DNA of 64,000 nucleotides from an uncultured Desulfovibrio sp. (GCF_944324935.1 NZ_CALUYG010000008.1:1-64000), one strand, 5' to 3'. Counted from the first letter of the stretch, positions 53,721 to 62,953 are shown. Translations and numbers: made by a program. The notes: generated by a model from the letters alone, not told the origin.

Positions 53721-55859
53721 CTAGGGCTGTCCGGTAAGGGGGGCCGGCGGCGCGGACGGATCGATGACCCTGCCGCGGGGCGCGCCGCGCCCGGCCGGAA
53801 GAGACGGCGAAGATGGCGCGGACGCGCGGGGCACGAGCGCCGGTGTGGGCGCGCGTGTTTCCCGACGTCCTCCGCCGCCCCGCTGACGGCCTGCCGGCAT
53901 CGGCTTGAGCAGGCCCGGCAGATCCGGCGGCGCCAGGACCGGGTTCTGCGGCACGCTCTCCTCGCCGTCGCTGGCGGCTATGACCTGCTGCACGCCCGTA
54001 TCCGGGCCGAAAAGATGTTCATAGACTTTTTTTGCCACGGGCCCGGCCACGCTGGAACCGCCGCCGCCGTGCTCCACCATGACGATCACCACATAGGCCT
54101 TGCCGTTCTTGTAGCCCCAGGTGGCGATCCAGGCATGGTCGCGCTGGGCGTATTCCATTTCGGCCGAGCGCAGACGGCGGTCGCCGCTCATCTTGAGCTT
54201 GACCACCTGCGCCGTCCCCGTCTTGCCGCCCATGTCGGCATCCTTGCGGCCCACCACGCGGGCCGTGCCGCCGCCGGCCGTCTTGCGCATGGATTCCACG
54301 ATGAAGCGCAGGGTCTCCAGCCTGCCGGGGATCTTTCCCCGCACTTCGCGCGGGGCGTCGTTGAGCAGCTGGGGCTTGAGCAGATCGCCCCCGTTGAGCA
54401 GCGCCGACACATAGACCGCCATCTGCACCGGCGTCACCAGGGTATAGCCCTGACCGATGGAGACGTTATAGGTCTCGCCGCGCACCCAGGGGGCCTTGAA
54501 GCGCCGCCGCTTCCATTCCCGCGAGGGCACGAGGCCGGAGCGCTCGTGCGGCAGGTCGATGCCTGTGGGCGAACCGAAGCCGCTGGCCTTGGCAAAGGCC
54601 TCCAGCTTGTCGATGCCCAGACGTTCGGCCATGATGTAGAAGTACACGTCGCAGGAATTGATGAGGGCGGACTCGAGGTTCATGCTGCCGTGCCCGCCGC
54701 GCCGCCAGCAGCGGAAGATCTGGTTGCCCAGCTTGACCTGTCCGGGGCAGAAGACGGTCTCATACCGGCTGATGCCGTTTTCCAGAAAGAACACGCCCAT
54801 GAGCAGCTTCCACACCGAACCCGGCGGGTAGACGCTCTGGATGACGCGGTTTTGCAGCGGAAAGCGGTTGCTCGTACGCAGGGCGTCCCAGTCGCGCCGG
54901 GAGATGCCAGCGGCAAAAAGATTGTTGTCATAGGCCGGAGAGGTGACCAGCGCCCGCAGCTTGCCCGTATCCGGCTCCATGACCACCACGCAGCCCGCTT
55001 CGCCGGCCAGGGCGTTCCAGGCGGTCTCCTGCAGGTCCCGGTCCAGGGAGAGGCTGATCTCCTCGCCGCTGCGGGGCTCCTCACGCAGGGTCTTGCCCAG
55101 CATGCGACCGTGCGCGTCCACCTCCACGCCATAGAGGCCCTTGCGGCCGCGCAGACGCTGTTCCAGCTTGTATTCCAGCCCCTGCTTGCCCACCAGATCG
55201 CCCATAGCCAGATCGGGGTCCTTTTCCATCTCCTTTTCGTTGGCTTCGGCCACATAGCCGAGCACATGGGCAAAGAGATCCTTTTCCGGGTAGCTGCGCT
55301 TGCTGTGCACGGAGATCTCCAGGCCGGGCCAGTCGATGAGCTCGGCCTCAATGCGGGCCACCAGCTCGAAATCCATGTCCGTCACCATGAGCAGCGGCTC
55401 GAAGGACTTCACCTTGAAACGGTCGACCTGATACTTTTCCCAGACCTGCTCCAGCGGAATGCCCGTCCACTGGCTGATCTGGGCCAGGGTGGCCGGGATG
55501 TCCTGGCAGTCCTCGCGGATGAGCGCCAGCCCGCAGGCCGTGCGGTTGTCGGCCAGCACCTTGCCGCTGTCGTCCAGGATGCGGCCGCGCGGGGCGAAGA
55601 TGCGCTCCTCCCGCAGACGGTTGGCCTGCGCCTGCCGCGAGAACTCCTCCCCCTTGTGCATCTGCAGATACCAGAAGCGGGAAACGAAGACGAAAAAAAA
55701 GATGGCCACCAGCCCCTGAAGCAGCAGGGCCCCGGTACGGGGCGGCTGGTATCCTTCATTGTCCACCTGCTGCGGCCCGAACCAGCGGGACCGCCGGGGC
55801 TTTTCCGGCTGTTGCAGCGAGGGACTGCGGGAGGTATCGGCGGCTTGGCTATTCTTCAC
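53721..55859 (-). CDS. mrdA: Penicillin-binding protein 2 (elongasome transpeptidase)
   Basis: 712 residues. TM anchor at about 44-63, dimerisation domain, then the transpeptidase with SxxK at S348-K351 (PPGSVWK), SxN-type SCD at 402-404 and KTG at 546-548 (GGKTGTAQ). The C-terminal ~90 residues are Pro/Arg-rich (LPAGRGAPRGRVIDPS) and beyond the usual domain. It cross-links peptidoglycan for elongation with RodA and MreBCD. The ATG overlaps the mreD end by 11 bp. Confidence 0.96.
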   Translation of the reverse strand: MKNSQAADTSRSPSLQQPEKPRRSRWFGPQQVDNEGYQPPRTGALLLQGLVAIFFFVFVSRFWYLQMHKGEEFSRQAQANRLREERIFAPRGRILDDSGKVLADNRTACGLALIREDCQDIPATLAQISQWTGIPLEQVWEKYQVDRFKVKSFEPLLMVTDMDFELVARIEAELIDWPGLEISVHSKRSYPEKDLFAHVLGYVAEANEKEMEKDPDLAMGDLVGKQGLEYKLEQRLRGRKGLYGVEVDAHGRMLGKTLREEPRSGEEISLSLDRDLQETAWNALAGEAGCVVVMEPDTGKLRALVTSPAYDNNLFAAGISRRDWDALRTSNRFPLQNRVIQSVYPPGSVWKLLMGVFFLENGISRYETVFCPGQVKLGNQIFRCWRRGGHGSMNLESALINSCDVYFYIMAERLGIDKLEAFAKASGFGSPTGIDLPHERSGLVPSREWKRRRFKAPWVRGETYNVSIGQGYTLVTPVQMAVYVSALLNGGDLLKPQLLNDAPREVRGKIPGRLETLRFIVESMRKTAGGGTARVVGRKDADMGGKTGTAQVVKLKMSGDRRLRSAEMEYAQRDHAWIATWGYKNGKAYVVIVMVEHGGGGSSVAGPVAKKVYEHLFGPDTGVQQVIAASDGEESVPQNPVLAPPDLPGLLKPMPAGRQRGGGGRRETRAPTPALVPRASAPSSPSLPAGRGAPRGRVIDPSAPPAPLTGQP

Positions 55860-56319
55860 GCGGCACTACCCAGCGGCGCAGACCGGCCAGCAGCCACCAG
55901 GCCACGGGCACATAGAGCGCCTGAATGAGACTCTTGTCCAAGGTTCCCTGTGCGTCGAAGCTGGGAACATCCTGCAGGGGCGCCATCAGCCAGGCAATGC
56001 CGAAATAGGCGGCGCCGAACCATGTGGAAAGCAGCAGGATAAAGAAAAAGTTGTTGACCTCGAACAGCCAGCGCCCCAGCTTGTAGAGCAGGATGAGCGC
56101 CGTGTACCAGGCCACGCTGCTGCCGAACAGCCCCGTGCCCATGCCCTCCTGAAGGAGGATGAAGGTCGGCAAAAGCCAGGCCAGATCCCGGTAATCCCTG
56201 TCTTCCAGCAGCAGGATGATCCCCACGGCAAAGGCGTCCAGGCCCGGCACGACGGCTTGCAGGGCGATGCCGGCCACGATGAAGGCCACCCACCAGAGGA
56301 TATGGCGCAGCATCTTCAT
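55849..56319 (-). CDS. mreD: Rod shape-determining protein MreD
   Basis: 156 residues and five hydrophobic helices, with little sequence conservation as is usual for MreD. It is assigned by size, topology and position between mreC (4-bp overlap) and mrdA (11-bp overlap). It is an inner-membrane elongasome component. Confidence 0.88.
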   Translation of the reverse strand: MKMLRHILWWVAFIVAGIALQAVVPGLDAFAVGIILLLEDRDYRDLAWLLPTFILLQEGMGTGLFGSSVAWYTALILLYKLGRWLFEVNNFFFILLLSTWFGAAYFGIAWLMAPLQDVPSFDAQGTLDKSLIQALYVPVAWWLLAGLRRWVVPREE

Positions 56320-57212
56320 GGCAGCGGCTGGGCTGTGGCGGGCAGCGGCGGCCCCACGAATTCCGGTGGCGGCCCGCTGGGCAGACTGGGACGGACGATG
56401 CCCGTGGATTCCAGCAGGAGCACTTCCTCGAGATTGCGCAGATCCACCAGCGGCTGGGCCTTGATGGTCAGGAACTGGTTATAGTTGGAAGGCTCGGCGC
56501 TGATGACGCGGGCCACGGGGATGCCCTTGGGATATTTGCCGTCCAGCCCGGACGTGACGAGCACCTCGCCCGGACTGACCGGCGTGCCGAGCTGAGCAAA
56601 GCGCACCTCCAGATGCTGGTGCACCCCCTGCCCGGTCAGGATGCCGGACACCCGCCCTTCCTGCGAGAAAACGGCGATGCGGCTGCCGGGGTCGGTCAGC
56701 AGGAGCACCGTCGCCGAATGCGGGCTGGCGCGCAGCACCCGGCCCACCAGTCCGAGCTGGGTCACCACCGGCGTTCCTGGCCGCCCCCCGGTGCTGTAGC
56801 CCCGGTTGATGGTGATGCTGTCCAAAAGGCCGTTGGGGCCCATACGCCCGGCCAGCACCCGCGCGCCCACGGGCTTCCAGACCTCGTCCACCGGCAGTTC
56901 CAGCAGCTTGCGCAAACGGCGCAGCTCGGCCAGCTCTTCGCCCGTGGCCATCATGCGGGCTTCCAGTTCCTCCAGCCGGGCCTTGAGCTGCTGGTTCTCC
57001 TCACGCACGCCCACCAGATCGAAATAGTGATCCCAGGTATCGCCGACGGCGCTCTCCACGGCATGGACGAAGGAAAGCACCGTCCCCGTGACCTCCAGCC
57101 CCAGCACGCCGGCGAGATCGTCCAGGGCGCGCGTACGCTGATTCCAGGTGAACATGCCCAGAAAGAGGATCAGCAGCGTTCCCGCTATGAGAAGGAATCG
57201 GCGAAAGGTCAC
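56316..57212 (-). CDS. mreC: Rod shape-determining protein MreC
   Basis: 298 residues. An N-terminal TM (about 7-25) is followed by a coiled coil (about 70-105, EENQQLKARLEELEARM) and the beta-rich MreC core (GLLDSITINRGYSTG, VLLLTDPGSRIAVFSQ, VLVTSGLDGKYPKGIPVA). A periplasmic scaffold linking MreB to PBP2. A 225-bp gap separates it from mreB, so it may have its own promoter. Confidence 0.95.
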   Translation of the reverse strand: MTFRRFLLIAGTLLILFLGMFTWNQRTRALDDLAGVLGLEVTGTVLSFVHAVESAVGDTWDHYFDLVGVREENQQLKARLEELEARMMATGEELAELRRLRKLLELPVDEVWKPVGARVLAGRMGPNGLLDSITINRGYSTGGRPGTPVVTQLGLVGRVLRASPHSATVLLLTDPGSRIAVFSQEGRVSGILTGQGVHQHLEVRFAQLGTPVSPGEVLVTSGLDGKYPKGIPVARVISAEPSNYNQFLTIKAQPLVDLRNLEEVLLLESTGIVRPSLPSGPPPEFVGPPLPATAQPLP

Positions 57213-57437
57213 AGGCTGTTCCGTCGTGCGGCAGAGGGTCGGGCGGGCATTCCTGCCGGTCTTCTCCTTTTTCGAGACGCAAGGCCCTCCGTCGCATCCG
57301 TTATCGGCCGCGCGGAGGGCATGGGCATCTGAAGAAAAAGGACGCGTCGGCCGGGACCTCGCTTCCGCGGGCAGCGGATACCGCCGGCTGCCCGATCAGG
57401 AGCAAGACGCGCGGACAGCCGCCCGTCCGCATGCCGG

Positions 57438-58595
<1,158 letters not shown>

Positions 58596-58708
58596 TCAGC
58601 CGCTTTTGTTCGACTAAAACCGTGCGCAAGTCAAGCGCTGGGAAGGGCGGTACAAAAATTTTCCCCGCCTCCCGCGCGCCCGTCAAACCCGCCAAAAAGG
58701 CGAAATAC

Positions 58709-59641
58709 ATGCTTCTCTGGCATACTCTGGCGACCTGGTTCCGCCGCCGCTACGGCAGGCGGGTGCAAAAAATTCCACTGGATGCCCGCGCCTGCTGCCC
58801 CAACCGGGACGGCACGCTCTCCCGTACGGGCTGCACCTTCTGCAATGCCGACGGCTCCGGCTCCGGCCTTGGCGTCCTGACGCTGGCCGAACAGTGGGCG
58901 CGCTGGCGGGACAAGTACGTCGCCACCGACGGCGACCGGCTGTTCATGGCCTACCTGCAGGCCTTTTCCAATACCTACGGCCCGGCGGACAGGCTGCGCC
59001 GTCTGCTGGACGAGGTGAAGCGCCTGCCGGGCTGCATGGGCATCGCCGTGGGCACGCGGGCCGACTGCCTGGATGACGGGAAGCTGGCCCTGCTGGCCGG
59101 CTGCGGCCTGCCGGAGATATGGCTCGAGCTTGGTTTGCAGAGCGCCTCGGACGCCACGCTGGCCCGCATCAACCGCGGGCACGACGCCGCCTGCGTGGCC
59201 GCCGCCGTCCGGCGGGCCGCCGCCTTCGGCCTGCCGGTCTGCCTGCACCTCATGGCCGGCCTGCCGGGCGAGGACGAACAGGCCTTCCTCGCCTCGCTGG
59301 ACTGGGCGCTGGACCTGCCTGTCGCGGGCCTCAAGCTGCACAACACCTATGTGCCGCGCGGTACTGTGCTGGCCGCGCAGTACGCCGCCGGACGCTATCG
59401 CCCCCTTGCCCGGGACGAGTACGTCGACCTGATCTGCGCCGCCCTGCCCCGCATCCCCTCCCGGATCGTCCTGCACCGTCTGCAGGGCGATCCGGCCCCG
59501 GGCGAACTGCTGGCCCCGGGCTGGGCCGCCGAAAAACGGGGCATCATCACCGACATCCGGCGGGCCCTGGCCGCCCGCGGCCTCTGGCAGGGCTGCCGGG
59601 CCGACGTGCCCGACGCCCGCCCGGCCTGGTACGGCGGGTGA
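58709..59641 (+). CDS. YhcC-like radical SAM protein
   Basis: 310 residues, of the TIGR01212/YhcC group. The cluster-binding cysteines are in CPNRDGTLSRTGCTFCN (C30, C42, C45), a spaced variant of the classical CxxxCxxC. Then come VGTRADCLDD, ELGLQSASDATLARINRGH and GLKLHNTYVPRGT, typical of this family. The reaction is unknown. AAGG lies 8 nt before the ATG; the longer open frame overlaps the mreB promoter region. Convergent with the remnant gene downstream. Confidence 0.88.
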   Translation: MLLWHTLATWFRRRYGRRVQKIPLDARACCPNRDGTLSRTGCTFCNADGSGSGLGVLTLAEQWARWRDKYVATDGDRLFMAYLQAFSNTYGPADRLRRLLDEVKRLPGCMGIAVGTRADCLDDGKLALLAGCGLPEIWLELGLQSASDATLARINRGHDAACVAAAVRRAAAFGLPVCLHLMAGLPGEDEQAFLASLDWALDLPVAGLKLHNTYVPRGTVLAAQYAAGRYRPLARDEYVDLICAALPRIPSRIVLHRLQGDPAPGELLAPGWAAEKRGIITDIRRALAARGLWQGCRADVPDARPAWYGG

Positions 59642-59682
59642 GGGACCGCGCCGGGCCAGCCCCACCCCGCCGGGCGGACCGC

Positions 59683-59917
59683 TAGTCGTCCTTGTCGCCT
59701 GAGGCGACGTCGAAAAAGTCGGCGATCATTTCCGTCACGATGTCCAGATAGCGGGGGAGGTCCCGGTCGAAGGTCTCCGGCGACATCAGCGCCTCCACGG
59801 AAAAGCGCAGGGCAAAGCCCTCCTCGTCATCGAACACGATGACCTTGCCGACCTTGTAGGCCTGTCGCCACTCTTCATTGATGGTTTGGGAGGAAGGGGT
59901 GCGCCGAAAAACGTCTT
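59683..59917 (-). pseudogene. C-terminal remnant of an unknown protein gene
   Basis: An open frame of 77 codons running leftward between stop codons, with good coding character (VIVFDDEEGFALRFS, PRYLDIVTEMIADFF, DVASGDKDD) but no ATG or GTG near its beginning and no SD. It looks like the 3' end of a gene whose 5' part was lost where the low-GC patch begins. The family is not recognised. Confidence 0.5.
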
Positions 59918-59944
59918 GTCAACAACATCTATTGCGGGTACATT

Positions 59945-59977
59945 AAAAAACAGGGGAGTGGTCGCGACACTCCCCTG
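59945..59977 (-). terminator. Strong terminator of the toxin-like transcript
   Basis: Read leftward, CAGGGGAGTG-TCGCGAC-CACTCCCCTG (10-bp perfect stem) is followed by TTTTTTAATG. It ends a leftward transcript coming from the 60.1-60.3 kb unit. Confidence 0.9.
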
Positions 59978-60014
59978 CCCGGCGGGACAGTCCCCGGATG
60001 TGTTTTTTTGGCAT

Positions 60015-60050
60015 CTGCCCCTGTAAGAGCTTTTCTCTTATCAGGGGCAG
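60015..60050. repeat. Long 3'-UTR hairpin behind the small peptide gene
   Basis: CTGCCCCTG-TAAGAG / CTCTTA-T-CAGGGGCAG: 15 pairs with one bulged T, loop CTTTT. It starts 4 bp after the peptide stop. No T run follows on the leftward strand, so it is more likely an mRNA stability or regulatory element than a terminator. Confidence 0.7.
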
Positions 60051-60054
60051 ACTG

Positions 60055-60141
60055 TTAGTCAAGGTTCAGCCAAAAACAAAACAACGTCACGATGATGCCG
60101 GCCACGGACTGTGCCGCGGCGTCCAGCAGAAGCTGTTTCAT
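60055..60141 (-). CDS. 28-residue hydrophobic peptide, Fst/Ldr-like toxin candidate
   Basis: 28 codons beginning MKQLLLDAAAQSVAG and containing TLFCFWL near the end; one membrane-spanning helix (about 8-25) with an acidic tail. The pattern A-A-x3-V-A-G-I-I-V-T-L-F-x2-W-L resembles type I toxins of the Fst/Ldr superfamily, which insert in membranes. AAAGGAGG lies exactly 7 nt before the ATG, the best SD in this region. It is flanked downstream by two strong hairpins and upstream by a two-repeat mini-CRISPR and a promoter. Toxicity is inference; the gene itself is well supported by its signals. Confidence 0.65.
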   Translation of the reverse strand: MKQLLLDAAAQSVAGIIVTLFCFWLNLD

Positions 60142-60199
60142 TGCATATCCTCCTTTCGGAGAACCGTCCCTTTTTTTCTGCGCGATGTTGGTGATTTCA

Positions 60200-60289
60200 C
60201 GCATCACCCCCACGGTCGTGGGGAAAAGTTCAGTGCGGACATTGTTGCCATGTCCACAGTGGAAACACCCCCACATGCGTGGGGAAGCA
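60200..60289 (-). CRISPR. Degenerate two-repeat type I-E-like mini-CRISPR (CreA-like)
   Basis: Two 29-nt units share CACCCCCAC and CGTGGGGAA in register (20 of 29 positions identical) and start exactly 61 bp apart, leaving a 32-nt spacer (60229-60260): the 29+32 geometry of type I-E. By comparison with I-E repeats the transcribed strand is leftward, so the well-kept unit at 60261-60289 (5' handle GTGTTTCC) comes first and the degenerate unit at 60200-60228 second. No third unit is found 61 bp either side, and no cas genes are in the window. The spacer 5' end matches the promoter next door (see 60339-60352). Confidence 0.75.
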
Positions 60290-60304
60290 TCCCTCCCAGG
60301 ACAA

Positions 60305-60333
60305 CATTTAGTATCTGGCAGACTCTAAGTCAA
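60305..60333 (-). promoter_or_regulatory. Sigma70-like promoter reading into the mini-CRISPR and peptide gene
   Basis: Read leftward, TTGACT (60328-60333), a 17-bp spacer and TAAATG (60305-60310). Transcription would start near 60298, about 9 nt before the first repeat, and continue through the peptide gene to the terminator at 59945-59977. Confidence 0.6.
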
Positions 60334-60335
60334 CC

Positions 60336-60482
60336 CTAATGTCGACAGTATTTCAATTTTTCTGAAAACGCGTAACCACCGTGCCTGAAAGGGATCTTCC
60401 TGCCCAGCGGTGGCGGATCATCGTTCTTTTCCCACGGCAGTTCTCGGTACGTCAATACATTGATTTTATTATATATTTTCAT
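60336..60482 (-). CDS. Possible 48-residue protein of unknown function
   Basis: An open frame with an AT-rich start (MKIYNKINVLTYRELPW) and a Pro/Gly-rich middle (DDPPPLGRKIPFRHGGYAF). There is no SD before its ATG and no family is recognised. Its last codons overlap the seed-match site. It could be a chance frame or a decayed gene of the same accessory patch. The rest of the 60142-60616 gap upstream of lplA is AT-rich then GC-rich, with no other gene. Confidence 0.25.
   Translation of the reverse strand: MKIYNKINVLTYRELPWEKNDDPPPLGRKIPFRHGGYAFSEKLKYCRH
60339..60352 (-). promoter_or_regulatory. Seed-match protospacer with AAT flank over the promoter
   Basis: Read leftward, AAT is followed by ACTGTCGACAT. 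The mini-CRISPR spacer begins ACTGTGGACAT, identical except at position 6, the base that is flipped out and not read in type I-E guides. AAT fits the AAN PAM reported for several I-E systems. A full 32-bp protospacer (60318-60349) would cover the -35 box at 60328-60333. Confidence 0.6.
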
Positions 60483-60616
60483 TAGCACTCGGGTCGTATG
60501 GCGTTCGGCCCGATACTTCCCCCTGTAAAAGCGCGCTGGGGGAGGGGTGGGGGGCGCGGGGGGCGGGGCCCCCGCCCAAAAAAGCAACGCGCACATGCCG
60601 GGAGGAGGAAGCGGCC

Positions 60617-61609
60617 ATGAGCATGCCCTGTTATTCGATCAGGCAGACGGATCCGGCGGTGAATCTGGCGCTGGAGGAGGTGCTTTTCCGGCGGCTGGGG
60701 CCGGATTTTGCGGGGTGTTTCCTCTTGTGGCAGAACGGCCCGTCGGTCATCGTGGGGCGACATCAGAACACGCGGGAGGAGGTGGACACGGCCTGGCTGG
60801 CGGAGCGCGGGGTGCCGGTGGTGCGGCGCAATACGGGCGGCGGGGCGGTGTACCATGATCTGGGCAATCTGAATTTTTCCTTCATGGAGTATGCGCCGGA
60901 GCGGAGCAGGATGGACTTTGCCCGGTATCTGGAGCCTGTGTGCGCGGCGCTGGCCCGGCTCGGGGTCACGGCCCGGCTGACCGGGCGCAACGACCTTGAA
61001 GCGGGCGGCCGCAAGATCTCCGGCAGTGCTCAGTCTCTGCGCGCGGGGCGGGTGCTGCATCACGGGACGCTGCTGGTGAATCTTGATTTCGCGGACATGG
61101 TGGCGGCGCTGAGCGTGAACCCGGAGAAATATCGTTCCAGGGGGGTGGCCTCGGTGCGGGCGCGGGTGACCAATATCAGCGAGCACTGGGATGCCGGCAG
61201 CACGATGGAGGATCTGCGGGAGGCGCTGGCGGCCTGCTGTGCGCCGGGGAGCGTGTTGCGGGACGTGCCGCCGGACGTGCTGCGGGAGGCCGAAGGGCTG
61301 GCGGCGGCGAAGTACCGGACCTGGGAGTGGAATTTCGGGAAGTCGCCGGCCTTCAGCGAGCGGCGGCGGCAGCGCTTCCCCTGGGGGCTTGTGGATGTGC
61401 TGCTGGATGTGCGGGGCGGCCGTATCGCGTCCTGCCGCATCCTCGGCGATTTTTTTGCGGCGGCGGACGTGAGCGAGCTGGAGCGGCGGCTCACGGGCGT
61501 ACGCGACGAGCCGGACGCCCTGCGGGCGGCGCTGACGGGCGTGGACTGGGAGAGCTGTTTCAGCGGCTGCGAGCCGGCGGCCATGCAAAATTTTTTCACC
61601 CGCGGGTGA
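60617..61609 (+). CDS. lplA: Lipoate-protein ligase A
   Basis: 330 residues. BPL/LplA catalytic domain with RRNTGGGAVYHDLGNLNFSF (lipoyl-AMP site), RNDLEAGGRKISGSAQ (Lys contact) and HHGTLLVNLD, then a C-terminal accessory domain (about 245-330). It attaches lipoate to carrier proteins; GcvH is encoded 1.3 kb downstream and is the likely substrate. GGAGG precedes the ATG. Confidence 0.93.
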   Translation: MSMPCYSIRQTDPAVNLALEEVLFRRLGPDFAGCFLLWQNGPSVIVGRHQNTREEVDTAWLAERGVPVVRRNTGGGAVYHDLGNLNFSFMEYAPERSRMDFARYLEPVCAALARLGVTARLTGRNDLEAGGRKISGSAQSLRAGRVLHHGTLLVNLDFADMVAALSVNPEKYRSRGVASVRARVTNISEHWDAGSTMEDLREALAACCAPGSVLRDVPPDVLREAEGLAAAKYRTWEWNFGKSPAFSERRRQRFPWGLVDVLLDVRGGRIASCRILGDFFAAADVSELERRLTGVRDEPDALRAALTGVDWESCFSGCEPAAMQNFFTRG

Positions 61610-61771
61610 CGAAAGATGCACTACCTCAACGGCGGGGCAGGCTTGTGGCAGGCTCATTTTTCAGGTAACCTGTACGGAAAATGTGTCATGCACGGCGTCC
61701 CCTGGCGGTGACGCCCGAGTCCGCTTCCGCCAGCCGTCGCGCGGCGGACCGCAGCCCGAGGAGGTTTTTCC

Positions 61772-62860
61772 ATGTCCGAAGAATGCCGCACTACTCCGCT
61801 GACCGCGTGGCATCAGGCCCGCGGCGCCAAGATGGCCCCGTTCGCGGGCTGGCTGATGCCCATTCAGTATGAGGGAATCCTGGCGGAGCACGAGCACACC
61901 CGCCACCATGCCGGCCTGTTCGACATCTGCCATATGGGCGAATTTCTCATTGAGGGCGAAGGCGCCGACGCCGCGCTTTCCCGTGCCGTCAGTCACAATC
62001 TGGCCACCCTCAAGGAAGGCAAATGCCGTTACGGCTTCATCCTCAACGAGCGCGGCGGCGTCATGGACGACTGCATCGTCTACCGCTTCGGCCCCGACTC
62101 GTTCATGATCGTGGTCAATGCGGCCTGCATCGCGAGCGACTTTGCCGCCCTGCGGCAGCGGCTGCCCCAGTCGGTGAGCCTGAAGGACGTTTCCGACGAG
62201 ACGGGCAAGATCGACCTGCAGGGACCGGAATCCCTGGATGTGCTGGAAAGCGTGCTGGGAGAGGATTTCCACGATCTCGGCTATTTCGGCTTCGTGTGTA
62301 CCCAGTGGCAGGGCGCGCCGCTTTTGGTGAGCCGTACCGGCTACACCGGCGAGCTGGGCTTTGAGCTCTATTTGCCCGCGGACAAGGTGCTGGCCTTCTG
62401 GGAAGCGCTGCTGGCGGATGCGCGCGTCAAACCGGCCGGGCTGGGGGCGCGCGACACGCTGCGGCTGGAATCCGGTCTGCCCCTTTATGGGCACGAGCTG
62501 GACGAAGACCACAACCCCGCCGAGGCGGGCATGGGCCGCATGCTCACGAGCGAAGCCGACTACGTGGGCAAGGCCGGCGCGCAGACCATCCGCGAAAAGC
62601 TGCTGCCGCTGATCATCGAGGGGCGGCGCGCGGCTCGTGGCGGCGATGTGCTGGCCCTGCCGGACGGGACCCCTGTGGGCAGGGTGACCAGCGGCTCCTT
62701 TGCGCCGTCGCTGGGCTGTGTTATTGCCTTTGCCTGGGCCGACGCCGCGCATGCGGACGCTCAGGCCTATGTGGTGAAGGCGTCCCGTGCGGAGCTGCCC
62801 GCCCGCGTGACGGAACTGCCGTTCTACAAGGACGGCACGGCCCGCATCAAGTTGAAGTAG
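61772..62860 (+). CDS. gcvT: Glycine cleavage system T protein (aminomethyltransferase)
   Basis: 362 residues. N-terminal folate-binding signatures FAGWLMPIQYEGILAEHEHTR and FDICHMGEF, GYTGELGFELYLP, and the C-terminal barrel ending DGTARIKLK. It transfers the methylene from the GcvH aminomethyl-lipoyl arm to tetrahydrofolate and releases ammonia. GAGGAGG lies before the ATG. The 162-bp leader has a CAGGTAACCTG palindrome near 61665 and no recognisable glycine riboswitch. Confidence 0.96.
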   Translation: MSEECRTTPLTAWHQARGAKMAPFAGWLMPIQYEGILAEHEHTRHHAGLFDICHMGEFLIEGEGADAALSRAVSHNLATLKEGKCRYGFILNERGGVMDDCIVYRFGPDSFMIVVNAACIASDFAALRQRLPQSVSLKDVSDETGKIDLQGPESLDVLESVLGEDFHDLGYFGFVCTQWQGAPLLVSRTGYTGELGFELYLPADKVLAFWEALLADARVKPAGLGARDTLRLESGLPLYGHELDEDHNPAEAGMGRMLTSEADYVGKAGAQTIREKLLPLIIEGRRAARGGDVLALPDGTPVGRVTSGSFAPSLGCVIAFAWADAAHADAQAYVVKASRAELPARVTELPFYKDGTARIKLK

Positions 62861-62953
62861 GGGCGGGGCCGGCCCCGGCGTGCCGCCGGAGGTCCGCCCG
62901 CCATCCCTGAGGCGCGGTTGCGCCAGCGAACCTTTTTTTGCGTGGAGGAAACC

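Noticed and set aside
60200..60289. Reading the two GGGG/CCCC palindromes as ordinary terminators
   Set aside because: Neither has a T run, they match each other in 20 of 29 positions in register at exactly 61 bp, and they share repeat-type ends; a CRISPR origin explains this better.
61610..61771. Glycine riboswitch upstream of gcvT
   Set aside because: The leader has neither the paired aptamer cores nor the conserved GGAGAG and ACCG blocks; only a short CAGGTAACCTG palindrome is seen.
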